Shown: positions 32,865 to 41,298 of the stretch, in pieces | How the letters are laid out: every line of letters begins with the position of its first letter | Numbering within the stretch: the stretch's first letter is position 1 | NCBI RefSeq assembly: GCF_028416635.1 | Contig: NZ_CP114013.1 | Location: 2,852,001 to 2,916,000, forward strand | DNA length: 64,000 bases | Origin: Baekduia alba | GTDB taxonomy: Bacteria > Actinomycetota > Thermoleophilia > Solirubrobacterales > Solirubrobacteraceae | Reading direction: 5' to 3' | Program-made: the position numbers and the translations under genes | Notes under the pieces: model-generated | Databases searched by the model: none | The model's input: the letters and a program-made list of their open reading frames with translations, nothing else | What the model was told of the DNA's origin: nothing

Positions 32865-34228
32865 CGCTGTTGGGCGCAAAGCTCGTCGCCGCGCGCGCCG
32901 CCGGCGCGGTCTCGCGCCGCGCGGGCCGCGGCGGCACCTCGCTGCCGGGCAAGCTGCTGCTGCGGATGGAGCCGGGCGCGGTCGGCTCGCTGGCCGCGCG
33001 GCTGGCCAACGGCAGCGCGGTCATCTCGGCCACCAACGGCAAGACGACGACGGCCGCGATGGTCGCCTCGATCCTGGAGCGCGGCGGCCATCGGCTGGTC
33101 CACAACCGCGCGGGCGCGAACATGGCCGGCGGGATCGCGGGCACGCTGCTGGAAGCCGCCGGCCGGGGCCGGTCGATCGACGGCGACACCGGCCTGTTCG
33201 AGATCGACGAGTTCTGGCTGGACCGCCTCGTCCCGCAGATCCGGCCGCGCGCGCTGCTGCTGGCCAACCTGTTCCGCGACCAGCTGGACCGCTACGGCGA
33301 GCTGGAGACGATCGCCGACCGCTGGGCGGGCGTCGTGGCCGAGGCCAAGGACACCACCTTGGTGCTCAACGCCGACGACCCGCTCGTGGCCGACCTGGGC
33401 CGCCAGCGCGACGGCGTCGTGTACTTCGGCGTCGAGGACCCCGCGATGGCGCTGGCGGGGATGGCCCACGCCGCAGACTCCAAGCACTGCCGCCGCTGCG
33501 GCGCGCCCTACCGCTATGACTACGTGTTCTTGGGGCACTTGGGCCACTACCACTGCGACGCGTGCGGCGCGACGCGCCCGGCGCCCGCGGTCGCGGCGGA
33601 GCGCGTCGTGCTCGACGGGGTGCGCGGCGCGCGCGTGACGCTGCGGCTGCCGTCGGCGACGGTCGACGTCGCGCTCCCGCTGCCCGGCCTCTACAACGTG
33701 TACAACGCGCTCGGCGCCGCAGCGCTGACGACCGCTCTCGGCGCGACGCCGGAGGAGGTCGTCGCGGGCCTGGAGGCGGTGGCCGCCGCGTTCGGCCGCG
33801 CCGAGACCGTGCAGCTCGGAGGCCGCGACCTCCTGCTGCTGCTGGTCAAGAACCCGGCCGGCGCCAACGAGGTGCTCCGCACGCTCGCCCTGGAGCCCGG
33901 CGAGCACGACGTCCTCGCCGTCCTGAACGACCACACCGCGGACGGCCGCGACGTGTCCTGGGTCTGGGACGCCGACTTCGAGGTGCTGGCCGGCCGTCTG
34001 CGGCGCGTCGTGTGCAGCGGCACGCGCGCGGCCGAGATGGCGCTGCGCTTCAAGTACGCCGGCGTCGCCGAGGACCGGCTGGTCGTCGAGCCCGAGCTGC
34101 CCGCCGCGCTGGACCGCGCGGTCGGCGACGGCACCGGGCGGCTGGTCGCGATCCCGACCTACACCGCGATGCTCGAGCTGCGCCGCGAGCTGGTGGCGCG
34201 CGGCGCGGCGGGGAGCTCGTTCGGGTGA
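32861..34228 (+). CDS. murT: MurT, lipid II isoglutaminyl synthase Mur-ligase subunit
   Basis: A 455-residue Mur ligase-like protein with ATP motif SATNGKTTTAAMV, the MurT-specific Cys4 zinc ribbon CRRCGAPYRYDYVFLG ... HYHCDACG inside the central domain, and a C-terminal DUF1727 domain with LNDHTADGRDVSWVWDADFE, which carries the catalytic Asp. With GatD it amidates the D-Glu of lipid II to D-isoglutamine. It overlaps the lipid-kinase gene at its start (ATGA) and the methyltransferase at its end (TGATG). Confidence 0.95.
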   Translation: MTLLGAKLVAARAAGAVSRRAGRGGTSLPGKLLLRMEPGAVGSLAARLANGSAVISATNGKTTTAAMVASILERGGHRLVHNRAGANMAGGIAGTLLEAAGRGRSIDGDTGLFEIDEFWLDRLVPQIRPRALLLANLFRDQLDRYGELETIADRWAGVVAEAKDTTLVLNADDPLVADLGRQRDGVVYFGVEDPAMALAGMAHAADSKHCRRCGAPYRYDYVFLGHLGHYHCDACGATRPAPAVAAERVVLDGVRGARVTLRLPSATVDVALPLPGLYNVYNALGAAALTTALGATPEEVVAGLEAVAAAFGRAETVQLGGRDLLLLLVKNPAGANEVLRTLALEPGEHDVLAVLNDHTADGRDVSWVWDADFEVLAGRLRRVVCSGTRAAEMALRFKYAGVAEDRLVVEPELPAALDRAVGDGTGRLVAIPTYTAMLELRRELVARGAAGSSFG

Positions 34229-34965
34229 TGGCCTCCACGACGCCCCGCAGCGTGATCTGGCACGACGTCGAGTGCGGCGGCTACGGCGAGGACCACGCGC
34301 TGTGGCGGGCGCTGGCGGGCGAGGTCGACGGGCCCGTGCTCGACGTGGGCGCCGGGACCGGGCGCGTCGCGCTGGACCTGGCCGCGCACGGCGTCGAGGT
34401 GGTCGCGCTGGACCTCGAGCCGGAGTTGTTGGAGGCCTTGGACGCGCGCGCCGAGCGGCGCGGCGTGCACGTCGAGACGGTCGTCGCCGACGCCCGCTCG
34501 TTCGACGCCGGCGCCGGGCGCTTCGGGCTGGTGATCGTGCCGATGCAGACGCTGCAGCTGCTCGACGGCGCCGCCGAGCGCGCCGCGTTCTTCGGCGCTG
34601 CGCGCCGCGCGCTGCGCCCGGGTGGGCTCGTCGCGATCGCGCTGGCCGACGCGCTGGAGAGCTTCGACGGCGAGTCCGACGGCCTGCCCGAGCCCGACAT
34701 GGCCGTCATCGACGGCCTCCGCTACGTCTCGCTCCCGCTGGCGGTCGTCGACGAGGGCGACCGCGCGGCCATCCACCGCCTGCGGCAGGTCATGGGGATC
34801 ATCGCGCCGGTCGAGGAGGAGCACGACGTCATCCGCCTCGCGCGGGTCGACGCGGTCATGCTCGCCGACGAGGCCGAGGCGCTCGGCTTCGAGGCGCTCG
34901 AGGCGCGCCGGATCCCGGCCACCGACGTGTACGTCGGCTCGACGGTGGTGGTCCTCCGTGGCTGA
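34228..34965 (+). CDS. SAM-dependent methyltransferase inserted between murT and gatD
   Basis: A 245-residue class I methyltransferase: motif I VLDVGAGTGRVALDLA, motif II-like VVALDLEPELLEAL, VVADARSF, and the post-motif RRALRPGGLVAIAL. No membrane or wall-binding segment is present. The start overlaps the murT stop (TGATG) and the end overlaps the GTG of gatD by 8 bp, so all three are translationally coupled. murT and gatD are normally adjacent, so this enzyme may act on lipid II, on a MurT/GatD product or on the complex itself. The substrate is inferred from position only. Confidence 0.85.
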   Translation: MASTTPRSVIWHDVECGGYGEDHALWRALAGEVDGPVLDVGAGTGRVALDLAAHGVEVVALDLEPELLEALDARAERRGVHVETVVADARSFDAGAGRFGLVIVPMQTLQLLDGAAERAAFFGAARRALRPGGLVAIALADALESFDGESDGLPEPDMAVIDGLRYVSLPLAVVDEGDRAAIHRLRQVMGIIAPVEEEHDVIRLARVDAVMLADEAEALGFEALEARRIPATDVYVGSTVVVLRG

Positions 34966-35698
34966 CACGCTGCGCGTCTGCGCGCTCTACCCCGACCTGA
35001 TGAACATCTACGCCGACCGCGGCAACATGTTGATGTTGGAGCGCCGGTGCGGGTGGCGCGGGCTCGGCTTCACGCTCACCGCGGCCGGCCTCGGCGACGT
35101 GATCGACCCCGACGCGCACGACCTCTTCTACCTCGGCGGCGGCCAGGACCGCGACCAGCAGCTCTGCGCGCACGACCTGTACGACAACAAGCGCGAGGCG
35201 CTCCACGCGGCCGCCGCGCGCGGGGCGATCGTCCTGGGGATCTGCGGCGGCATCCAGCTGCTCGGCGACCACTACGAGCTCGGCGACGAACGCGTGCCCG
35301 GCATCGGGTTGGTGGACTTGGTCACCAAGCGGGCGGTCGACGGCTCGCGGCTGACCGGCAACGTCGCGATCGAGCTCGAGTTGGAGGGGTTGGACGGGCC
35401 GCGCGTCCTGGCCGGCTTCGAGAACCACGGCGGGCGGACCGTGCTCGGCGCCGGCGAGCAGCCGCTGGGCCGCGTGCTGAAGGGCCACGGCAACGACGGG
35501 CGCTCCGGCGTCGAGGGCGTGCACCGCGGCTCGGTGATCGGGACCTACCTCCACGGCCCGCTGCTGCCGAAGAACGCGTGGTTCGCCGACTGGCTGCTGG
35601 CGACCGCGCTGCGCCGCGCGCCCGGCGACCTCGCGCTGCTGGACGACGCGCTCGAAGACGCGGCGCACGCCTCGGCGCGCCGCGCGGCCGGCGTCTAG
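34958..35698 (+). CDS. gatD: GatD, lipid II isoglutaminyl synthase glutaminase subunit
   Basis: Class I glutamine amidotransferase of the cobyric acid/GatD type: YPDLMNIYADRGNMLMLERR at the N-terminus, FYLGGGQDRDQQLC, the nucleophile in IVLGICGGIQLLG and the catalytic His in GTYLHGPLLPKNAWFADWLL. It supplies ammonia to MurT for lipid II amidation at the inner membrane face. The GTG start lies inside the methyltransferase gene. Its TAG stop shares CTAG with the stop of the convergent GFA-family gene. Confidence 0.95.
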   Translation: MADTLRVCALYPDLMNIYADRGNMLMLERRCGWRGLGFTLTAAGLGDVIDPDAHDLFYLGGGQDRDQQLCAHDLYDNKREALHAAAARGAIVLGICGGIQLLGDHYELGDERVPGIGLVDLVTKRAVDGSRLTGNVAIELELEGLDGPRVLAGFENHGGRTVLGAGEQPLGRVLKGHGNDGRSGVEGVHRGSVIGTYLHGPLLPKNAWFADWLLATALRRAPGDLALLDDALEDAAHASARRAAGV

Positions 35699-36129
35699 CG
35701 CGGGTCGCGCACGCCCGGCGAGGGGCCGTCGTAGCGTGGCAGGCCGTCGTCGGGCAGGGCCTCCCAGACGGCCGCGGTCGCGACGCGCTGGTGGTACTGG
35801 GGCCGGATGCCGGGGTCGCCGTCCACGGTCCCGAGCCGGATCGCGAGGATCGACGGGTCGTCGGGATGGCGGCTGTACAGCGCGCCGCCGCAGCCGGTGC
35901 AGAAGGCCTTCCAGAACCCGCCGTCGCCCGGGTCGTAGGCCTTGACCAGCTCCTCGCCGGCGACGACGCGGAAGCTGCCCGGCGCGACCCGCGCCGACGC
36001 CCCGGCCGCCGCGCCGGTCCGCCGCTGACAGCGCGTGCAGTGGCAGTAGCCGGCGTCCACGAGCGGCTCGTCGACCTCGTAGCGCACGCCGCCGCACAGG
36101 CACGCTCCGGTGAGCTGGGGAGAGGACAT
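35695..36129 (-). CDS. GFA (glutathione-dependent formaldehyde-activating / CENP-V) family protein
   Basis: A 144-residue zinc protein with the GFA cysteine pattern: GACLCGGVRYEV, DAGYCHCTRCQRRTG and AFCTGCGGALYS. The fold is common and most members are not glutathione enzymes, particularly in actinobacteria, which lack glutathione; the true role is unknown. It converges on gatD with the stops overlapping in CTAG. Confidence 0.85.
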   Translation of the reverse strand: MSSPQLTGACLCGGVRYEVDEPLVDAGYCHCTRCQRRTGAAAGASARVAPGSFRVVAGEELVKAYDPGDGGFWKAFCTGCGGALYSRHPDDPSILAIRLGTVDGDPGIRPQYHQRVATAAVWEALPDDGLPRYDGPSPGVRDPR

Positions 36130-36176
36130 GCCGGCAGCATGCCACGGCGCGCTCGCGGCGTGGCACGCTTCGCGGG

Positions 36177-37226
36177 GTGCGCCGCCGCGTCGCCATCGCC
36201 GCCGTCCTCGCCGCCGTCGCGGCCGTCGCCGGATGCGGCGGCCAGGCGCCCGGCCGCGCCACGACGCCCCGCGCGGCCGCGCCGCAGGCCGCCGACGTCA
36301 CCTCGGGCCCCGCCCTCTCGCCACCACCGCCCCGGCGCCCGGCCGCCCGGACGATCCGCGTCGGCCCGCTGCCCGACGCCATCGCCGCCGACCCGCAGAC
36401 GCACACGTTCGCGGTCGCCATCCACGACCCGAGCCGGCTGGCGCTCGTCGACACCCGCTCCGGCCGGATCCGGCAGCGCGTGGACGTGCCGGTCGGGCAG
36501 GAGCGCGACGTCCCACCCGCCGTCTTCCTCGTCCCGGCCGAGGTCGGCAAGCGCGCGGTCGCGGTCGCGCCGGCGCTGCGCACGCCGGCCTCCACCCTGC
36601 CCCGAGCCGCGGCCGTCGTCCTGGACCGCACGTTCGTCGCCAACGCCGGCGCCGTCGACGTCCTGGACCGCGGGCGCCCCACCGCGCAGCTCGGCTCGGC
36701 CGCGACCCGCCCCGCCGGGATCGCCGCGGCCGACTACGACACCCGCCTCGCCGTCGTCTCCACCGGGCGCCGCACGATCGAGCTCTACGACCCGCGGACG
36801 CTGCGCCTGGCCGCCTCCGCCCCCGCCGGGCGCGGACCGACGAACGTCGTGGCCTTCGGCGACCTCCTGTTCGTGGCCGACACGCGCGGCGACGCCCTGC
36901 TCACGTTCGCGACGCGGCCGCGCCTGCACGCGCTCGCCCGGACCCCTCTGCCCGGCTCGCCCTACGGCCTCGCGGTTGATCCCGTCCGCCGTCAGGTGCA
37001 CGTCACGCTCACCGACCGCGACCTCCTGGTGACGATCCCGATCGCCGGCCCGAACGCCCGGCCCCCGATCACGACGGCCCCCACCGTCCGCCAGCCGGAC
37101 GCGGTCGCGGTCGACTCCCGCACCGGCACCGTCGCGGTCGCCGGACGCACCGACGGCGTGCTCCAGCTCATCACCGCCGAGCGGCCGGACGCCGTACTGC
37201 CTCGACACACCCGTCCACCGGGCTAG
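36177..37226 (+). CDS. Lipoprotein with YVTN-like beta-propeller
   Basis: GTG-started 349-residue protein with a lipoprotein signal and lipobox VAGC (Cys20), a Pro/Ala-rich linker, and then repeats of beta-propeller type (GPLPDAIAADPQTHTFAVAI, RPAGIAAADYDTRLAVVST, SPYGLAVDPVRRQVHVTLTD, QPDAVAVDSRTGTVAVAG). It is predicted to sit on the outer face of the membrane; the ligand is unknown. It has no clear operon partner, the Opu genes starting 113 bp downstream. Confidence 0.82.
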   Translation: MRRRVAIAAVLAAVAAVAGCGGQAPGRATTPRAAAPQAADVTSGPALSPPPPRRPAARTIRVGPLPDAIAADPQTHTFAVAIHDPSRLALVDTRSGRIRQRVDVPVGQERDVPPAVFLVPAEVGKRAVAVAPALRTPASTLPRAAAVVLDRTFVANAGAVDVLDRGRPTAQLGSAATRPAGIAAADYDTRLAVVSTGRRTIELYDPRTLRLAASAPAGRGPTNVVAFGDLLFVADTRGDALLTFATRPRLHALARTPLPGSPYGLAVDPVRRQVHVTLTDRDLLVTIPIAGPNARPPITTAPTVRQPDAVAVDSRTGTVAVAGRTDGVLQLITAERPDAVLPRHTRPPG

Positions 37227-37338
37227 GATCGTTCGTTCCGCCGGCCGCGGACCTCCTCATGCCCCCGTTCAACACCGCCCACCCTGAGGGGCCGTCCGGC
37301 TACCTCCACCCACTCTTTCCCAGTACGTTGGTGGACAA

Positions 37339-38142
37339 GTGAGCTCTCCTGCCGCCGCCACGGTCGAGTTCGACCACGCCGCGAAGTCCTATCCCGGCAC
37401 CGACGAGCCGGCGATCCGCGACCTCAGCCTCGAGGTCCCCGCGGGCAAGCTGACGATCTTCATCGGCCCGTCGGGCTCGGGCAAGACGACGGCGATGCGC
37501 CTCGTCAACCGCATGCTCGAGCTCACCTCCGGCGACGTGCGGGTCGACGGCGTCTCGGTCCGCGACCGCCCCGCCTCCGAGCTGCGCCGCGGCATCGGCT
37601 ACGCGATCCAGCAGATCGGCCTGTTCCCGCACCTCACGGTCGCCGAGAACATCGGGACGGTGCCCAAGCTGCTGGGCTGGGACGGCAAGCGCATCGACGC
37701 GCGCGTCACCGAGCTGCTGGACCTCGTCGGCCTCGAGCAGCCGATGGGCAAGCGCTACCCCGCGCAGCTCTCGGGCGGCCAGCGCCAGCGCGTCGGCGTC
37801 GCCCGCGCGCTCGCCGCCGACCCGCCGCTGCTGCTGATGGACGAGCCGTTCGGCGCGATCGACCCGATCACGCGCGGCCGCCTGCAGGAGGAGTTCCGCC
37901 GCCTGCAGTCCGACCTGGGCAAGACTGTCATCTTCGTCACCCACGACATCGACGAGGCGCTGCGCATCGGCGACCGGATCGCGGTCCTCAAGCCCGGCGG
38001 CGAGCTGGCGCAGTTCGGCACCGCGGAGGAGATCGTCGCGTCGCCCGCCGACGCGTTCGTCGAGGAGTTCGTCGGCGCCGATCGCATGATCGCGCGCCTG
38101 GAGTGGCTGACCTCCGTCCGCGAGGAGGGGCGCCGGCGGTGA
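37339..38142 (+). CDS. Quaternary amine (Opu-type) ABC importer, ATP-binding protein
   Basis: 267 residues: Walker A GPSGSGKTTAMRLVNRM (the MRLVNR after the P-loop is typical of OpuCA/OpuBA), Q-loop AIQQIGLFPHLTV, signature LSGGQRQRVGVARAL, Walker B LLLMDEPFGAIDP and H-loop FVTHDIDEA. There are no C-terminal CBS domains, unlike OpuCA of Bacillus. Substrate class: glycine betaine, choline, carnitine or related (ergothioneine for EgtU-type). The GTG overlaps the stop of a possible 27-codon upstream frame. Its own stop overlaps the first permease (GTGA). Confidence 0.92.
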   Translation: MSSPAAATVEFDHAAKSYPGTDEPAIRDLSLEVPAGKLTIFIGPSGSGKTTAMRLVNRMLELTSGDVRVDGVSVRDRPASELRRGIGYAIQQIGLFPHLTVAENIGTVPKLLGWDGKRIDARVTELLDLVGLEQPMGKRYPAQLSGGQRQRVGVARALAADPPLLLMDEPFGAIDPITRGRLQEEFRRLQSDLGKTVIFVTHDIDEALRIGDRIAVLKPGGELAQFGTAEEIVASPADAFVEEFVGADRMIARLEWLTSVREEGRRR

Positions 38143-38861
38143 CCGCCGACACGCTCACGATCCTCGGGCAGGTCCAGATCCACCGCCGCGACGCGGGCAC
38201 GCTGTCGTGCGTCCAGGACAACGGCATCTGCCCGGACTGGATCGTCCACCACCTCGACGACTACCTGTCGCCGCTGTGGCGCCATCTGGAGCTCACGCTC
38301 GCCAGCGTCGCGATCGGCTTCGTCATCGCGTTCGCGCTGGCGCTGATCGCCCACGAGCGCCGCTGGCTGGCCGGGCCGATCGTCGGCGTCACCGGCATCC
38401 TCTACACGATCCCGTCGCTGGCGCTGTTCGCGATCCTGATCCCGCTCACCGGCTTCGGCTTCGCGACCGCGCTGATCCCGCTGACCGCGTACACGCTGCT
38501 GATCCTGTTCCGCAACATCATCGCGGGGCTGGACAACGTGCCGGCCGAGGCCAAGGACGCCGCGCTGGGCATGGGCTTCACCGACCGCCAGCTGCTGTGG
38601 AAGGTCGAGCTGCCGCTCGCGCTGCCCGAGATCTTCGCGGGCCTGCGCGTCGCGACGACGACGAACGTCGGCCTCGCCGCGCTGGCCTTCTACGCCGGCG
38701 CCGGCGGCCTCGGCCAGCAGATCCTCACCGACATCGCGTTCAAGTCCAACATCCTGGTCGCCGGCGGCCTCTGCGTCCTGCTGGCCTTCGTGCTGGACCT
38801 GGCGCTGCTCGGCATCCAGCGGCTGATGCTGCCCTGGCAGCGCGCGAGGGCGACCGCGTGA
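38139..38861 (+). CDS. Opu-type ABC importer permease 1
   Basis: A 240-residue permease with a 45-residue N-terminal periplasmic-type stretch, then about five or six membrane helices and the ABC permease EAA loop (NVPAEAKDAALGMGFTDRQL, then WKVELPLALPEIFAGLR). It forms the channel together with the second permease. The GTG overlaps the ATPase stop and its stop overlaps the next GTG (GTGA on both sides). Confidence 0.9.
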   Translation: MTADTLTILGQVQIHRRDAGTLSCVQDNGICPDWIVHHLDDYLSPLWRHLELTLASVAIGFVIAFALALIAHERRWLAGPIVGVTGILYTIPSLALFAILIPLTGFGFATALIPLTAYTLLILFRNIIAGLDNVPAEAKDAALGMGFTDRQLLWKVELPLALPEIFAGLRVATTTNVGLAALAFYAGAGGLGQQILTDIAFKSNILVAGGLCVLLAFVLDLALLGIQRLMLPWQRARATA

Positions 38862-40570
38862 AGGACGCCATCAACTACCTGCTGCACTCGCGCGAGTCGG
38901 TCGGCGGCGGCGTCGAGATCGGCGGCAGCCACCTCTGGCCGCTGCTGTGGACCCACCTGCGGGTGACCTTCGAGGCGATGGTCGTGGCGATCGCGCTGGC
39001 GCTGCCGCTCGCGCTCTGGCTCGGCCACAAGGGCAAGGGCCAGCTCGCCGCGTCGACCGCCGCCAACGTCGGGCGCGCCGTCCCGAGCTTCGCGGTCCTG
39101 GTCTTCGCCTCGACCTACCTGGGGCTCAACGCCGGCAACCTCGTCTTCGCGATGGTCCTGCTCGCGGTCCCGCCGATCTTCACCAACACCTACGTCGGGG
39201 TCCGCCAGGTCGACCGCGACGTGGTCGACGCCGCCCGCGGCATGGGGCTCTCCGAGCGCCAGCTCGCGGTGCGGGTCGAGCTGCCGCTCACGCTGCCGCT
39301 GGTCTTCGGCGGCATCCGGACGTCGGTCGTCAACGTGCTGGCGACGGCGACGCTCGGACCCTACGTCGGGGTCGACACGCTCGGCGTGCCGATCATCAAC
39401 GCCAACGTCCACGGCGACGCCGGTCGCCTCGGCACCGCGATGCTGGTCGCGCTGCTGGCGATCGGAGCGGAGCTCCTGTTCGCCGCCCTGCAGCGCGCCG
39501 TGACGCCTCGCGGACTCAAGCTCTCCCAGCAGACACCCACCCCCAGGAGGAACCGACGCATGCGCTCTCGCAGCGTCCTCGCCCTGCTCGTGCTGGTCTT
39601 GGCCACCTTCGGCCTGGCCGCATGCGGCAGCGACGACGACAACAACAGCGGCGGCACCGGCGCCGACACGGGCCAGTCCACGGCCGCGTCGACCACGGCC
39701 GCCACCGATTCGAAGGCCATCCAGTCCAACCCCGAGAACGGCAGCAAGCCGCAGGTCACGATCGGGTCCAAGAACTTCACCGAGGAGTTCATCCTCGGCG
39801 AGATCTACGCCCAGTCGCTGCAGGCCGCCGGCTACAAGGTCAAGAAGCAGCTGAACCTCGGTTCGGAGCAGATCGCCCTGAAGGCCCTGAAGGCCGGCAC
39901 CATCGACGCGTACCCGGAGTACACCGGCACCGCGTTGACGAGCTTCTTCAAGGTCAAGAACGAGGACGTGCCGAAGGACCCGCAGGAGGCGTACGCGATG
40001 ACGAAGGACGAGTTCGCCAAGATCGGGTTCACCGCCTTCGCCCCGACGCCGTTCACGGACTCCAACGGCTTCGCGATGACCCAGGAGGGCGCGCAGAAGG
40101 CCGGCAACGTGACGACGCTCTCGGGCCTCAAGCCCAAGGCCTCGTCGCTGGTCCTGGCCGGGCCGCCGGAGTGCGCCCAGCGCCTGGACTGCAAGCTCGG
40201 CCTGGAGAAGGTGTACGGGTTGAAGTTCAAGCAGTTCAAGTCGATCGACCTCGCCAAGCGCCACGAGGTGCTCAAGAGCGGCCAGGCCGACGTGTCGCTG
40301 GTGTTCACCACCGACGGCCAGATCAAGGCCGACAACCTGGTCCTGCTCAAGGACGACAAGTCGCTGTTCCCGCCCTACAACGCGTCGCTGATCGCCAACA
40401 CCAGCGTCGTGAAGGGGGCCGGTCCCGACTTCCAGAAGACGATCGACACGGTGACGTCGGGTCTGACCACCGAGGTCATGCAGGAGCTCAACTCCCGCGT
40501 CGACCTCGACAAGGAGAAGCCGGCCGCCGTGGCAAAGGAGTACCTGAAGGAGGCGGGCTACCTCCAGTAG
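38858..40570 (+). CDS. Opu-type permease 2 read through in frame into the substrate-binding protein
   Basis: A single 570-codon frame. Residues 1-215 are a permease (helices from about 25, EAA loop DRDVVDAARGMGLSERQL and VELPLTLPLVFGGIR). A basic linker (RGLKLSQQTPTPRRNRR) leads without a stop codon into a complete lipoprotein-type binding protein starting at Met235. Fused permease-binding proteins are known in some Opu systems, and the linker topology (basic side in, hydrophobic segment next) would suit a fusion. An AGGAGG stands before the internal ATG, so free binding protein is probably also made. See the internal feature at 39560. Confidence 0.75.
   Translation: MKDAINYLLHSRESVGGGVEIGGSHLWPLLWTHLRVTFEAMVVAIALALPLALWLGHKGKGQLAASTAANVGRAVPSFAVLVFASTYLGLNAGNLVFAMVLLAVPPIFTNTYVGVRQVDRDVVDAARGMGLSERQLAVRVELPLTLPLVFGGIRTSVVNVLATATLGPYVGVDTLGVPIINANVHGDAGRLGTAMLVALLAIGAELLFAALQRAVTPRGLKLSQQTPTPRRNRRMRSRSVLALLVLVLATFGLAACGSDDDNNSGGTGADTGQSTAASTTAATDSKAIQSNPENGSKPQVTIGSKNFTEEFILGEIYAQSLQAAGYKVKKQLNLGSEQIALKALKAGTIDAYPEYTGTALTSFFKVKNEDVPKDPQEAYAMTKDEFAKIGFTAFAPTPFTDSNGFAMTQEGAQKAGNVTTLSGLKPKASSLVLAGPPECAQRLDCKLGLEKVYGLKFKQFKSIDLAKRHEVLKSGQADVSLVFTTDGQIKADNLVLLKDDKSLFPPYNASLIANTSVVKGAGPDFQKTIDTVTSGLTTEVMQELNSRVDLDKEKPAAVAKEYLKEAGYLQ
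39545..39550 (+). promoter_or_regulatory. Internal Shine-Dalgarno for the binding protein
   Basis: AGGAGG, nine bases before the ATG at 39560, inside the continuous permease-binding protein frame. It is stronger than the sites before most genes here. Confidence 0.6.
39560..40570 (+). CDS. Glycine betaine/quaternary amine-binding lipoprotein (internal start of the fused frame)
   Basis: From the internal ATG the product is 336 residues: lipoprotein signal with lipobox GLAAC (Cys22), an Asp/Asn/Ser/Thr linker of about 45 residues, then the OpuAC/OsmF-type domain beginning VTIGSKNFTEEFILGEIYAQ and including TIDAYPEYTGTAL and ADVSLVFTTDGQI. It binds the transported osmolyte at the outer face of the membrane. 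The lipobox and AGGAGG strongly suggest that it can be made alone, although the upstream permease has no stop codon. Confidence 0.85.
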   Translation: MRSRSVLALLVLVLATFGLAACGSDDDNNSGGTGADTGQSTAASTTAATDSKAIQSNPENGSKPQVTIGSKNFTEEFILGEIYAQSLQAAGYKVKKQLNLGSEQIALKALKAGTIDAYPEYTGTALTSFFKVKNEDVPKDPQEAYAMTKDEFAKIGFTAFAPTPFTDSNGFAMTQEGAQKAGNVTTLSGLKPKASSLVLAGPPECAQRLDCKLGLEKVYGLKFKQFKSIDLAKRHEVLKSGQADVSLVFTTDGQIKADNLVLLKDDKSLFPPYNASLIANTSVVKGAGPDFQKTIDTVTSGLTTEVMQELNSRVDLDKEKPAAVAKEYLKEAGYLQ

Positions 40571-40599
40571 CCCGTCCGGCGTGACGTTCGCGGTCCGGG

Positions 40600-41298
40600 C
40601 TAGCGCGCCCGGACCGTGACGTCGCCCACGTTGGTGAGCGCGTCGATGGCCTGCGGGGCGAGGTCGTCGCGGATCAGGCCCTCGACCTTGACGTTGCCGC
40701 CGGAGGCGTTGGCGTCCACGCGGTAGGGGCCGTAGGGCACGGTCACGTGGACGTCGCCGGCGTCGGACTTCGCCTCGGTGCGGGCCGGCTGGCCGAAGAG
40801 GTCCAGCGAGACGTCGCCCGCGTCGGTCATCGCCCTCACCGTCACCGGCTCGAGGCGGTGCGTGCGGATGTCGCCGGAGTCGGTCTCGACGTCCGCGCGA
40901 CCCGACAGGCCGCGGAGGTCCACGTCGCCGGACTTCGTCTTGATCTTGACGTCGACGTCGGGCGGGGCGTCGATCTTGAGGTTCGAGCGGCAGCGCAGCA
41001 CGGCCTTGAGGTGGCCGCAGCCGGTGGTGATCGTCAGCACGCCGTCCTTGAGCGACTCGCTCACGTTGGGCCGGTCGACGAGCCACGCGTCGTCGCGCTG
41101 GACGACGACGTCGGCGGTCAGGCCCGCCCGGATGTCGACGTCGCCCGCGTCGCTGTGCACCATGATCGCGTGGATCGGCGTCGCGACGACCGCCCTGCTG
41201 CGCTCGGTCCGGTGCAGCGACTCCGACACGCCGAACGCGACCCCGCTCAGGACGAGCAGGCCCAGCGCGGCGAACAGGACGATCCGGAGGGTCGACAA
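40600..41298 (-). CDS. Membrane-anchored DUF4097-type beta-solenoid protein
   Basis: 232 residues: one N-terminal helix (IVLFAALGLLVLSGVAFGV), then an external domain made of repeating short strands with the recurring unit xxGDVxxxx: SDAGDVDIRAG, KSGDVDLRG, DSGDIRTHR, DAGDVSLDL, SDAGDVHVTV and NVGDVTVRAR. This is the pattern of DUF4097/adhesin-like parallel beta-helices. Two Cys in GCGHLKAVLRC may form a disulfide. Function unknown. It ends 29 bp from the convergent binding-protein gene. Confidence 0.82.
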   Translation of the reverse strand: MSTLRIVLFAALGLLVLSGVAFGVSESLHRTERSRAVVATPIHAIMVHSDAGDVDIRAGLTADVVVQRDDAWLVDRPNVSESLKDGVLTITTGCGHLKAVLRCRSNLKIDAPPDVDVKIKTKSGDVDLRGLSGRADVETDSGDIRTHRLEPVTVRAMTDAGDVSLDLFGQPARTEAKSDAGDVHVTVPYGPYRVDANASGGNVKVEGLIRDDLAPQAIDALTNVGDVTVRAR

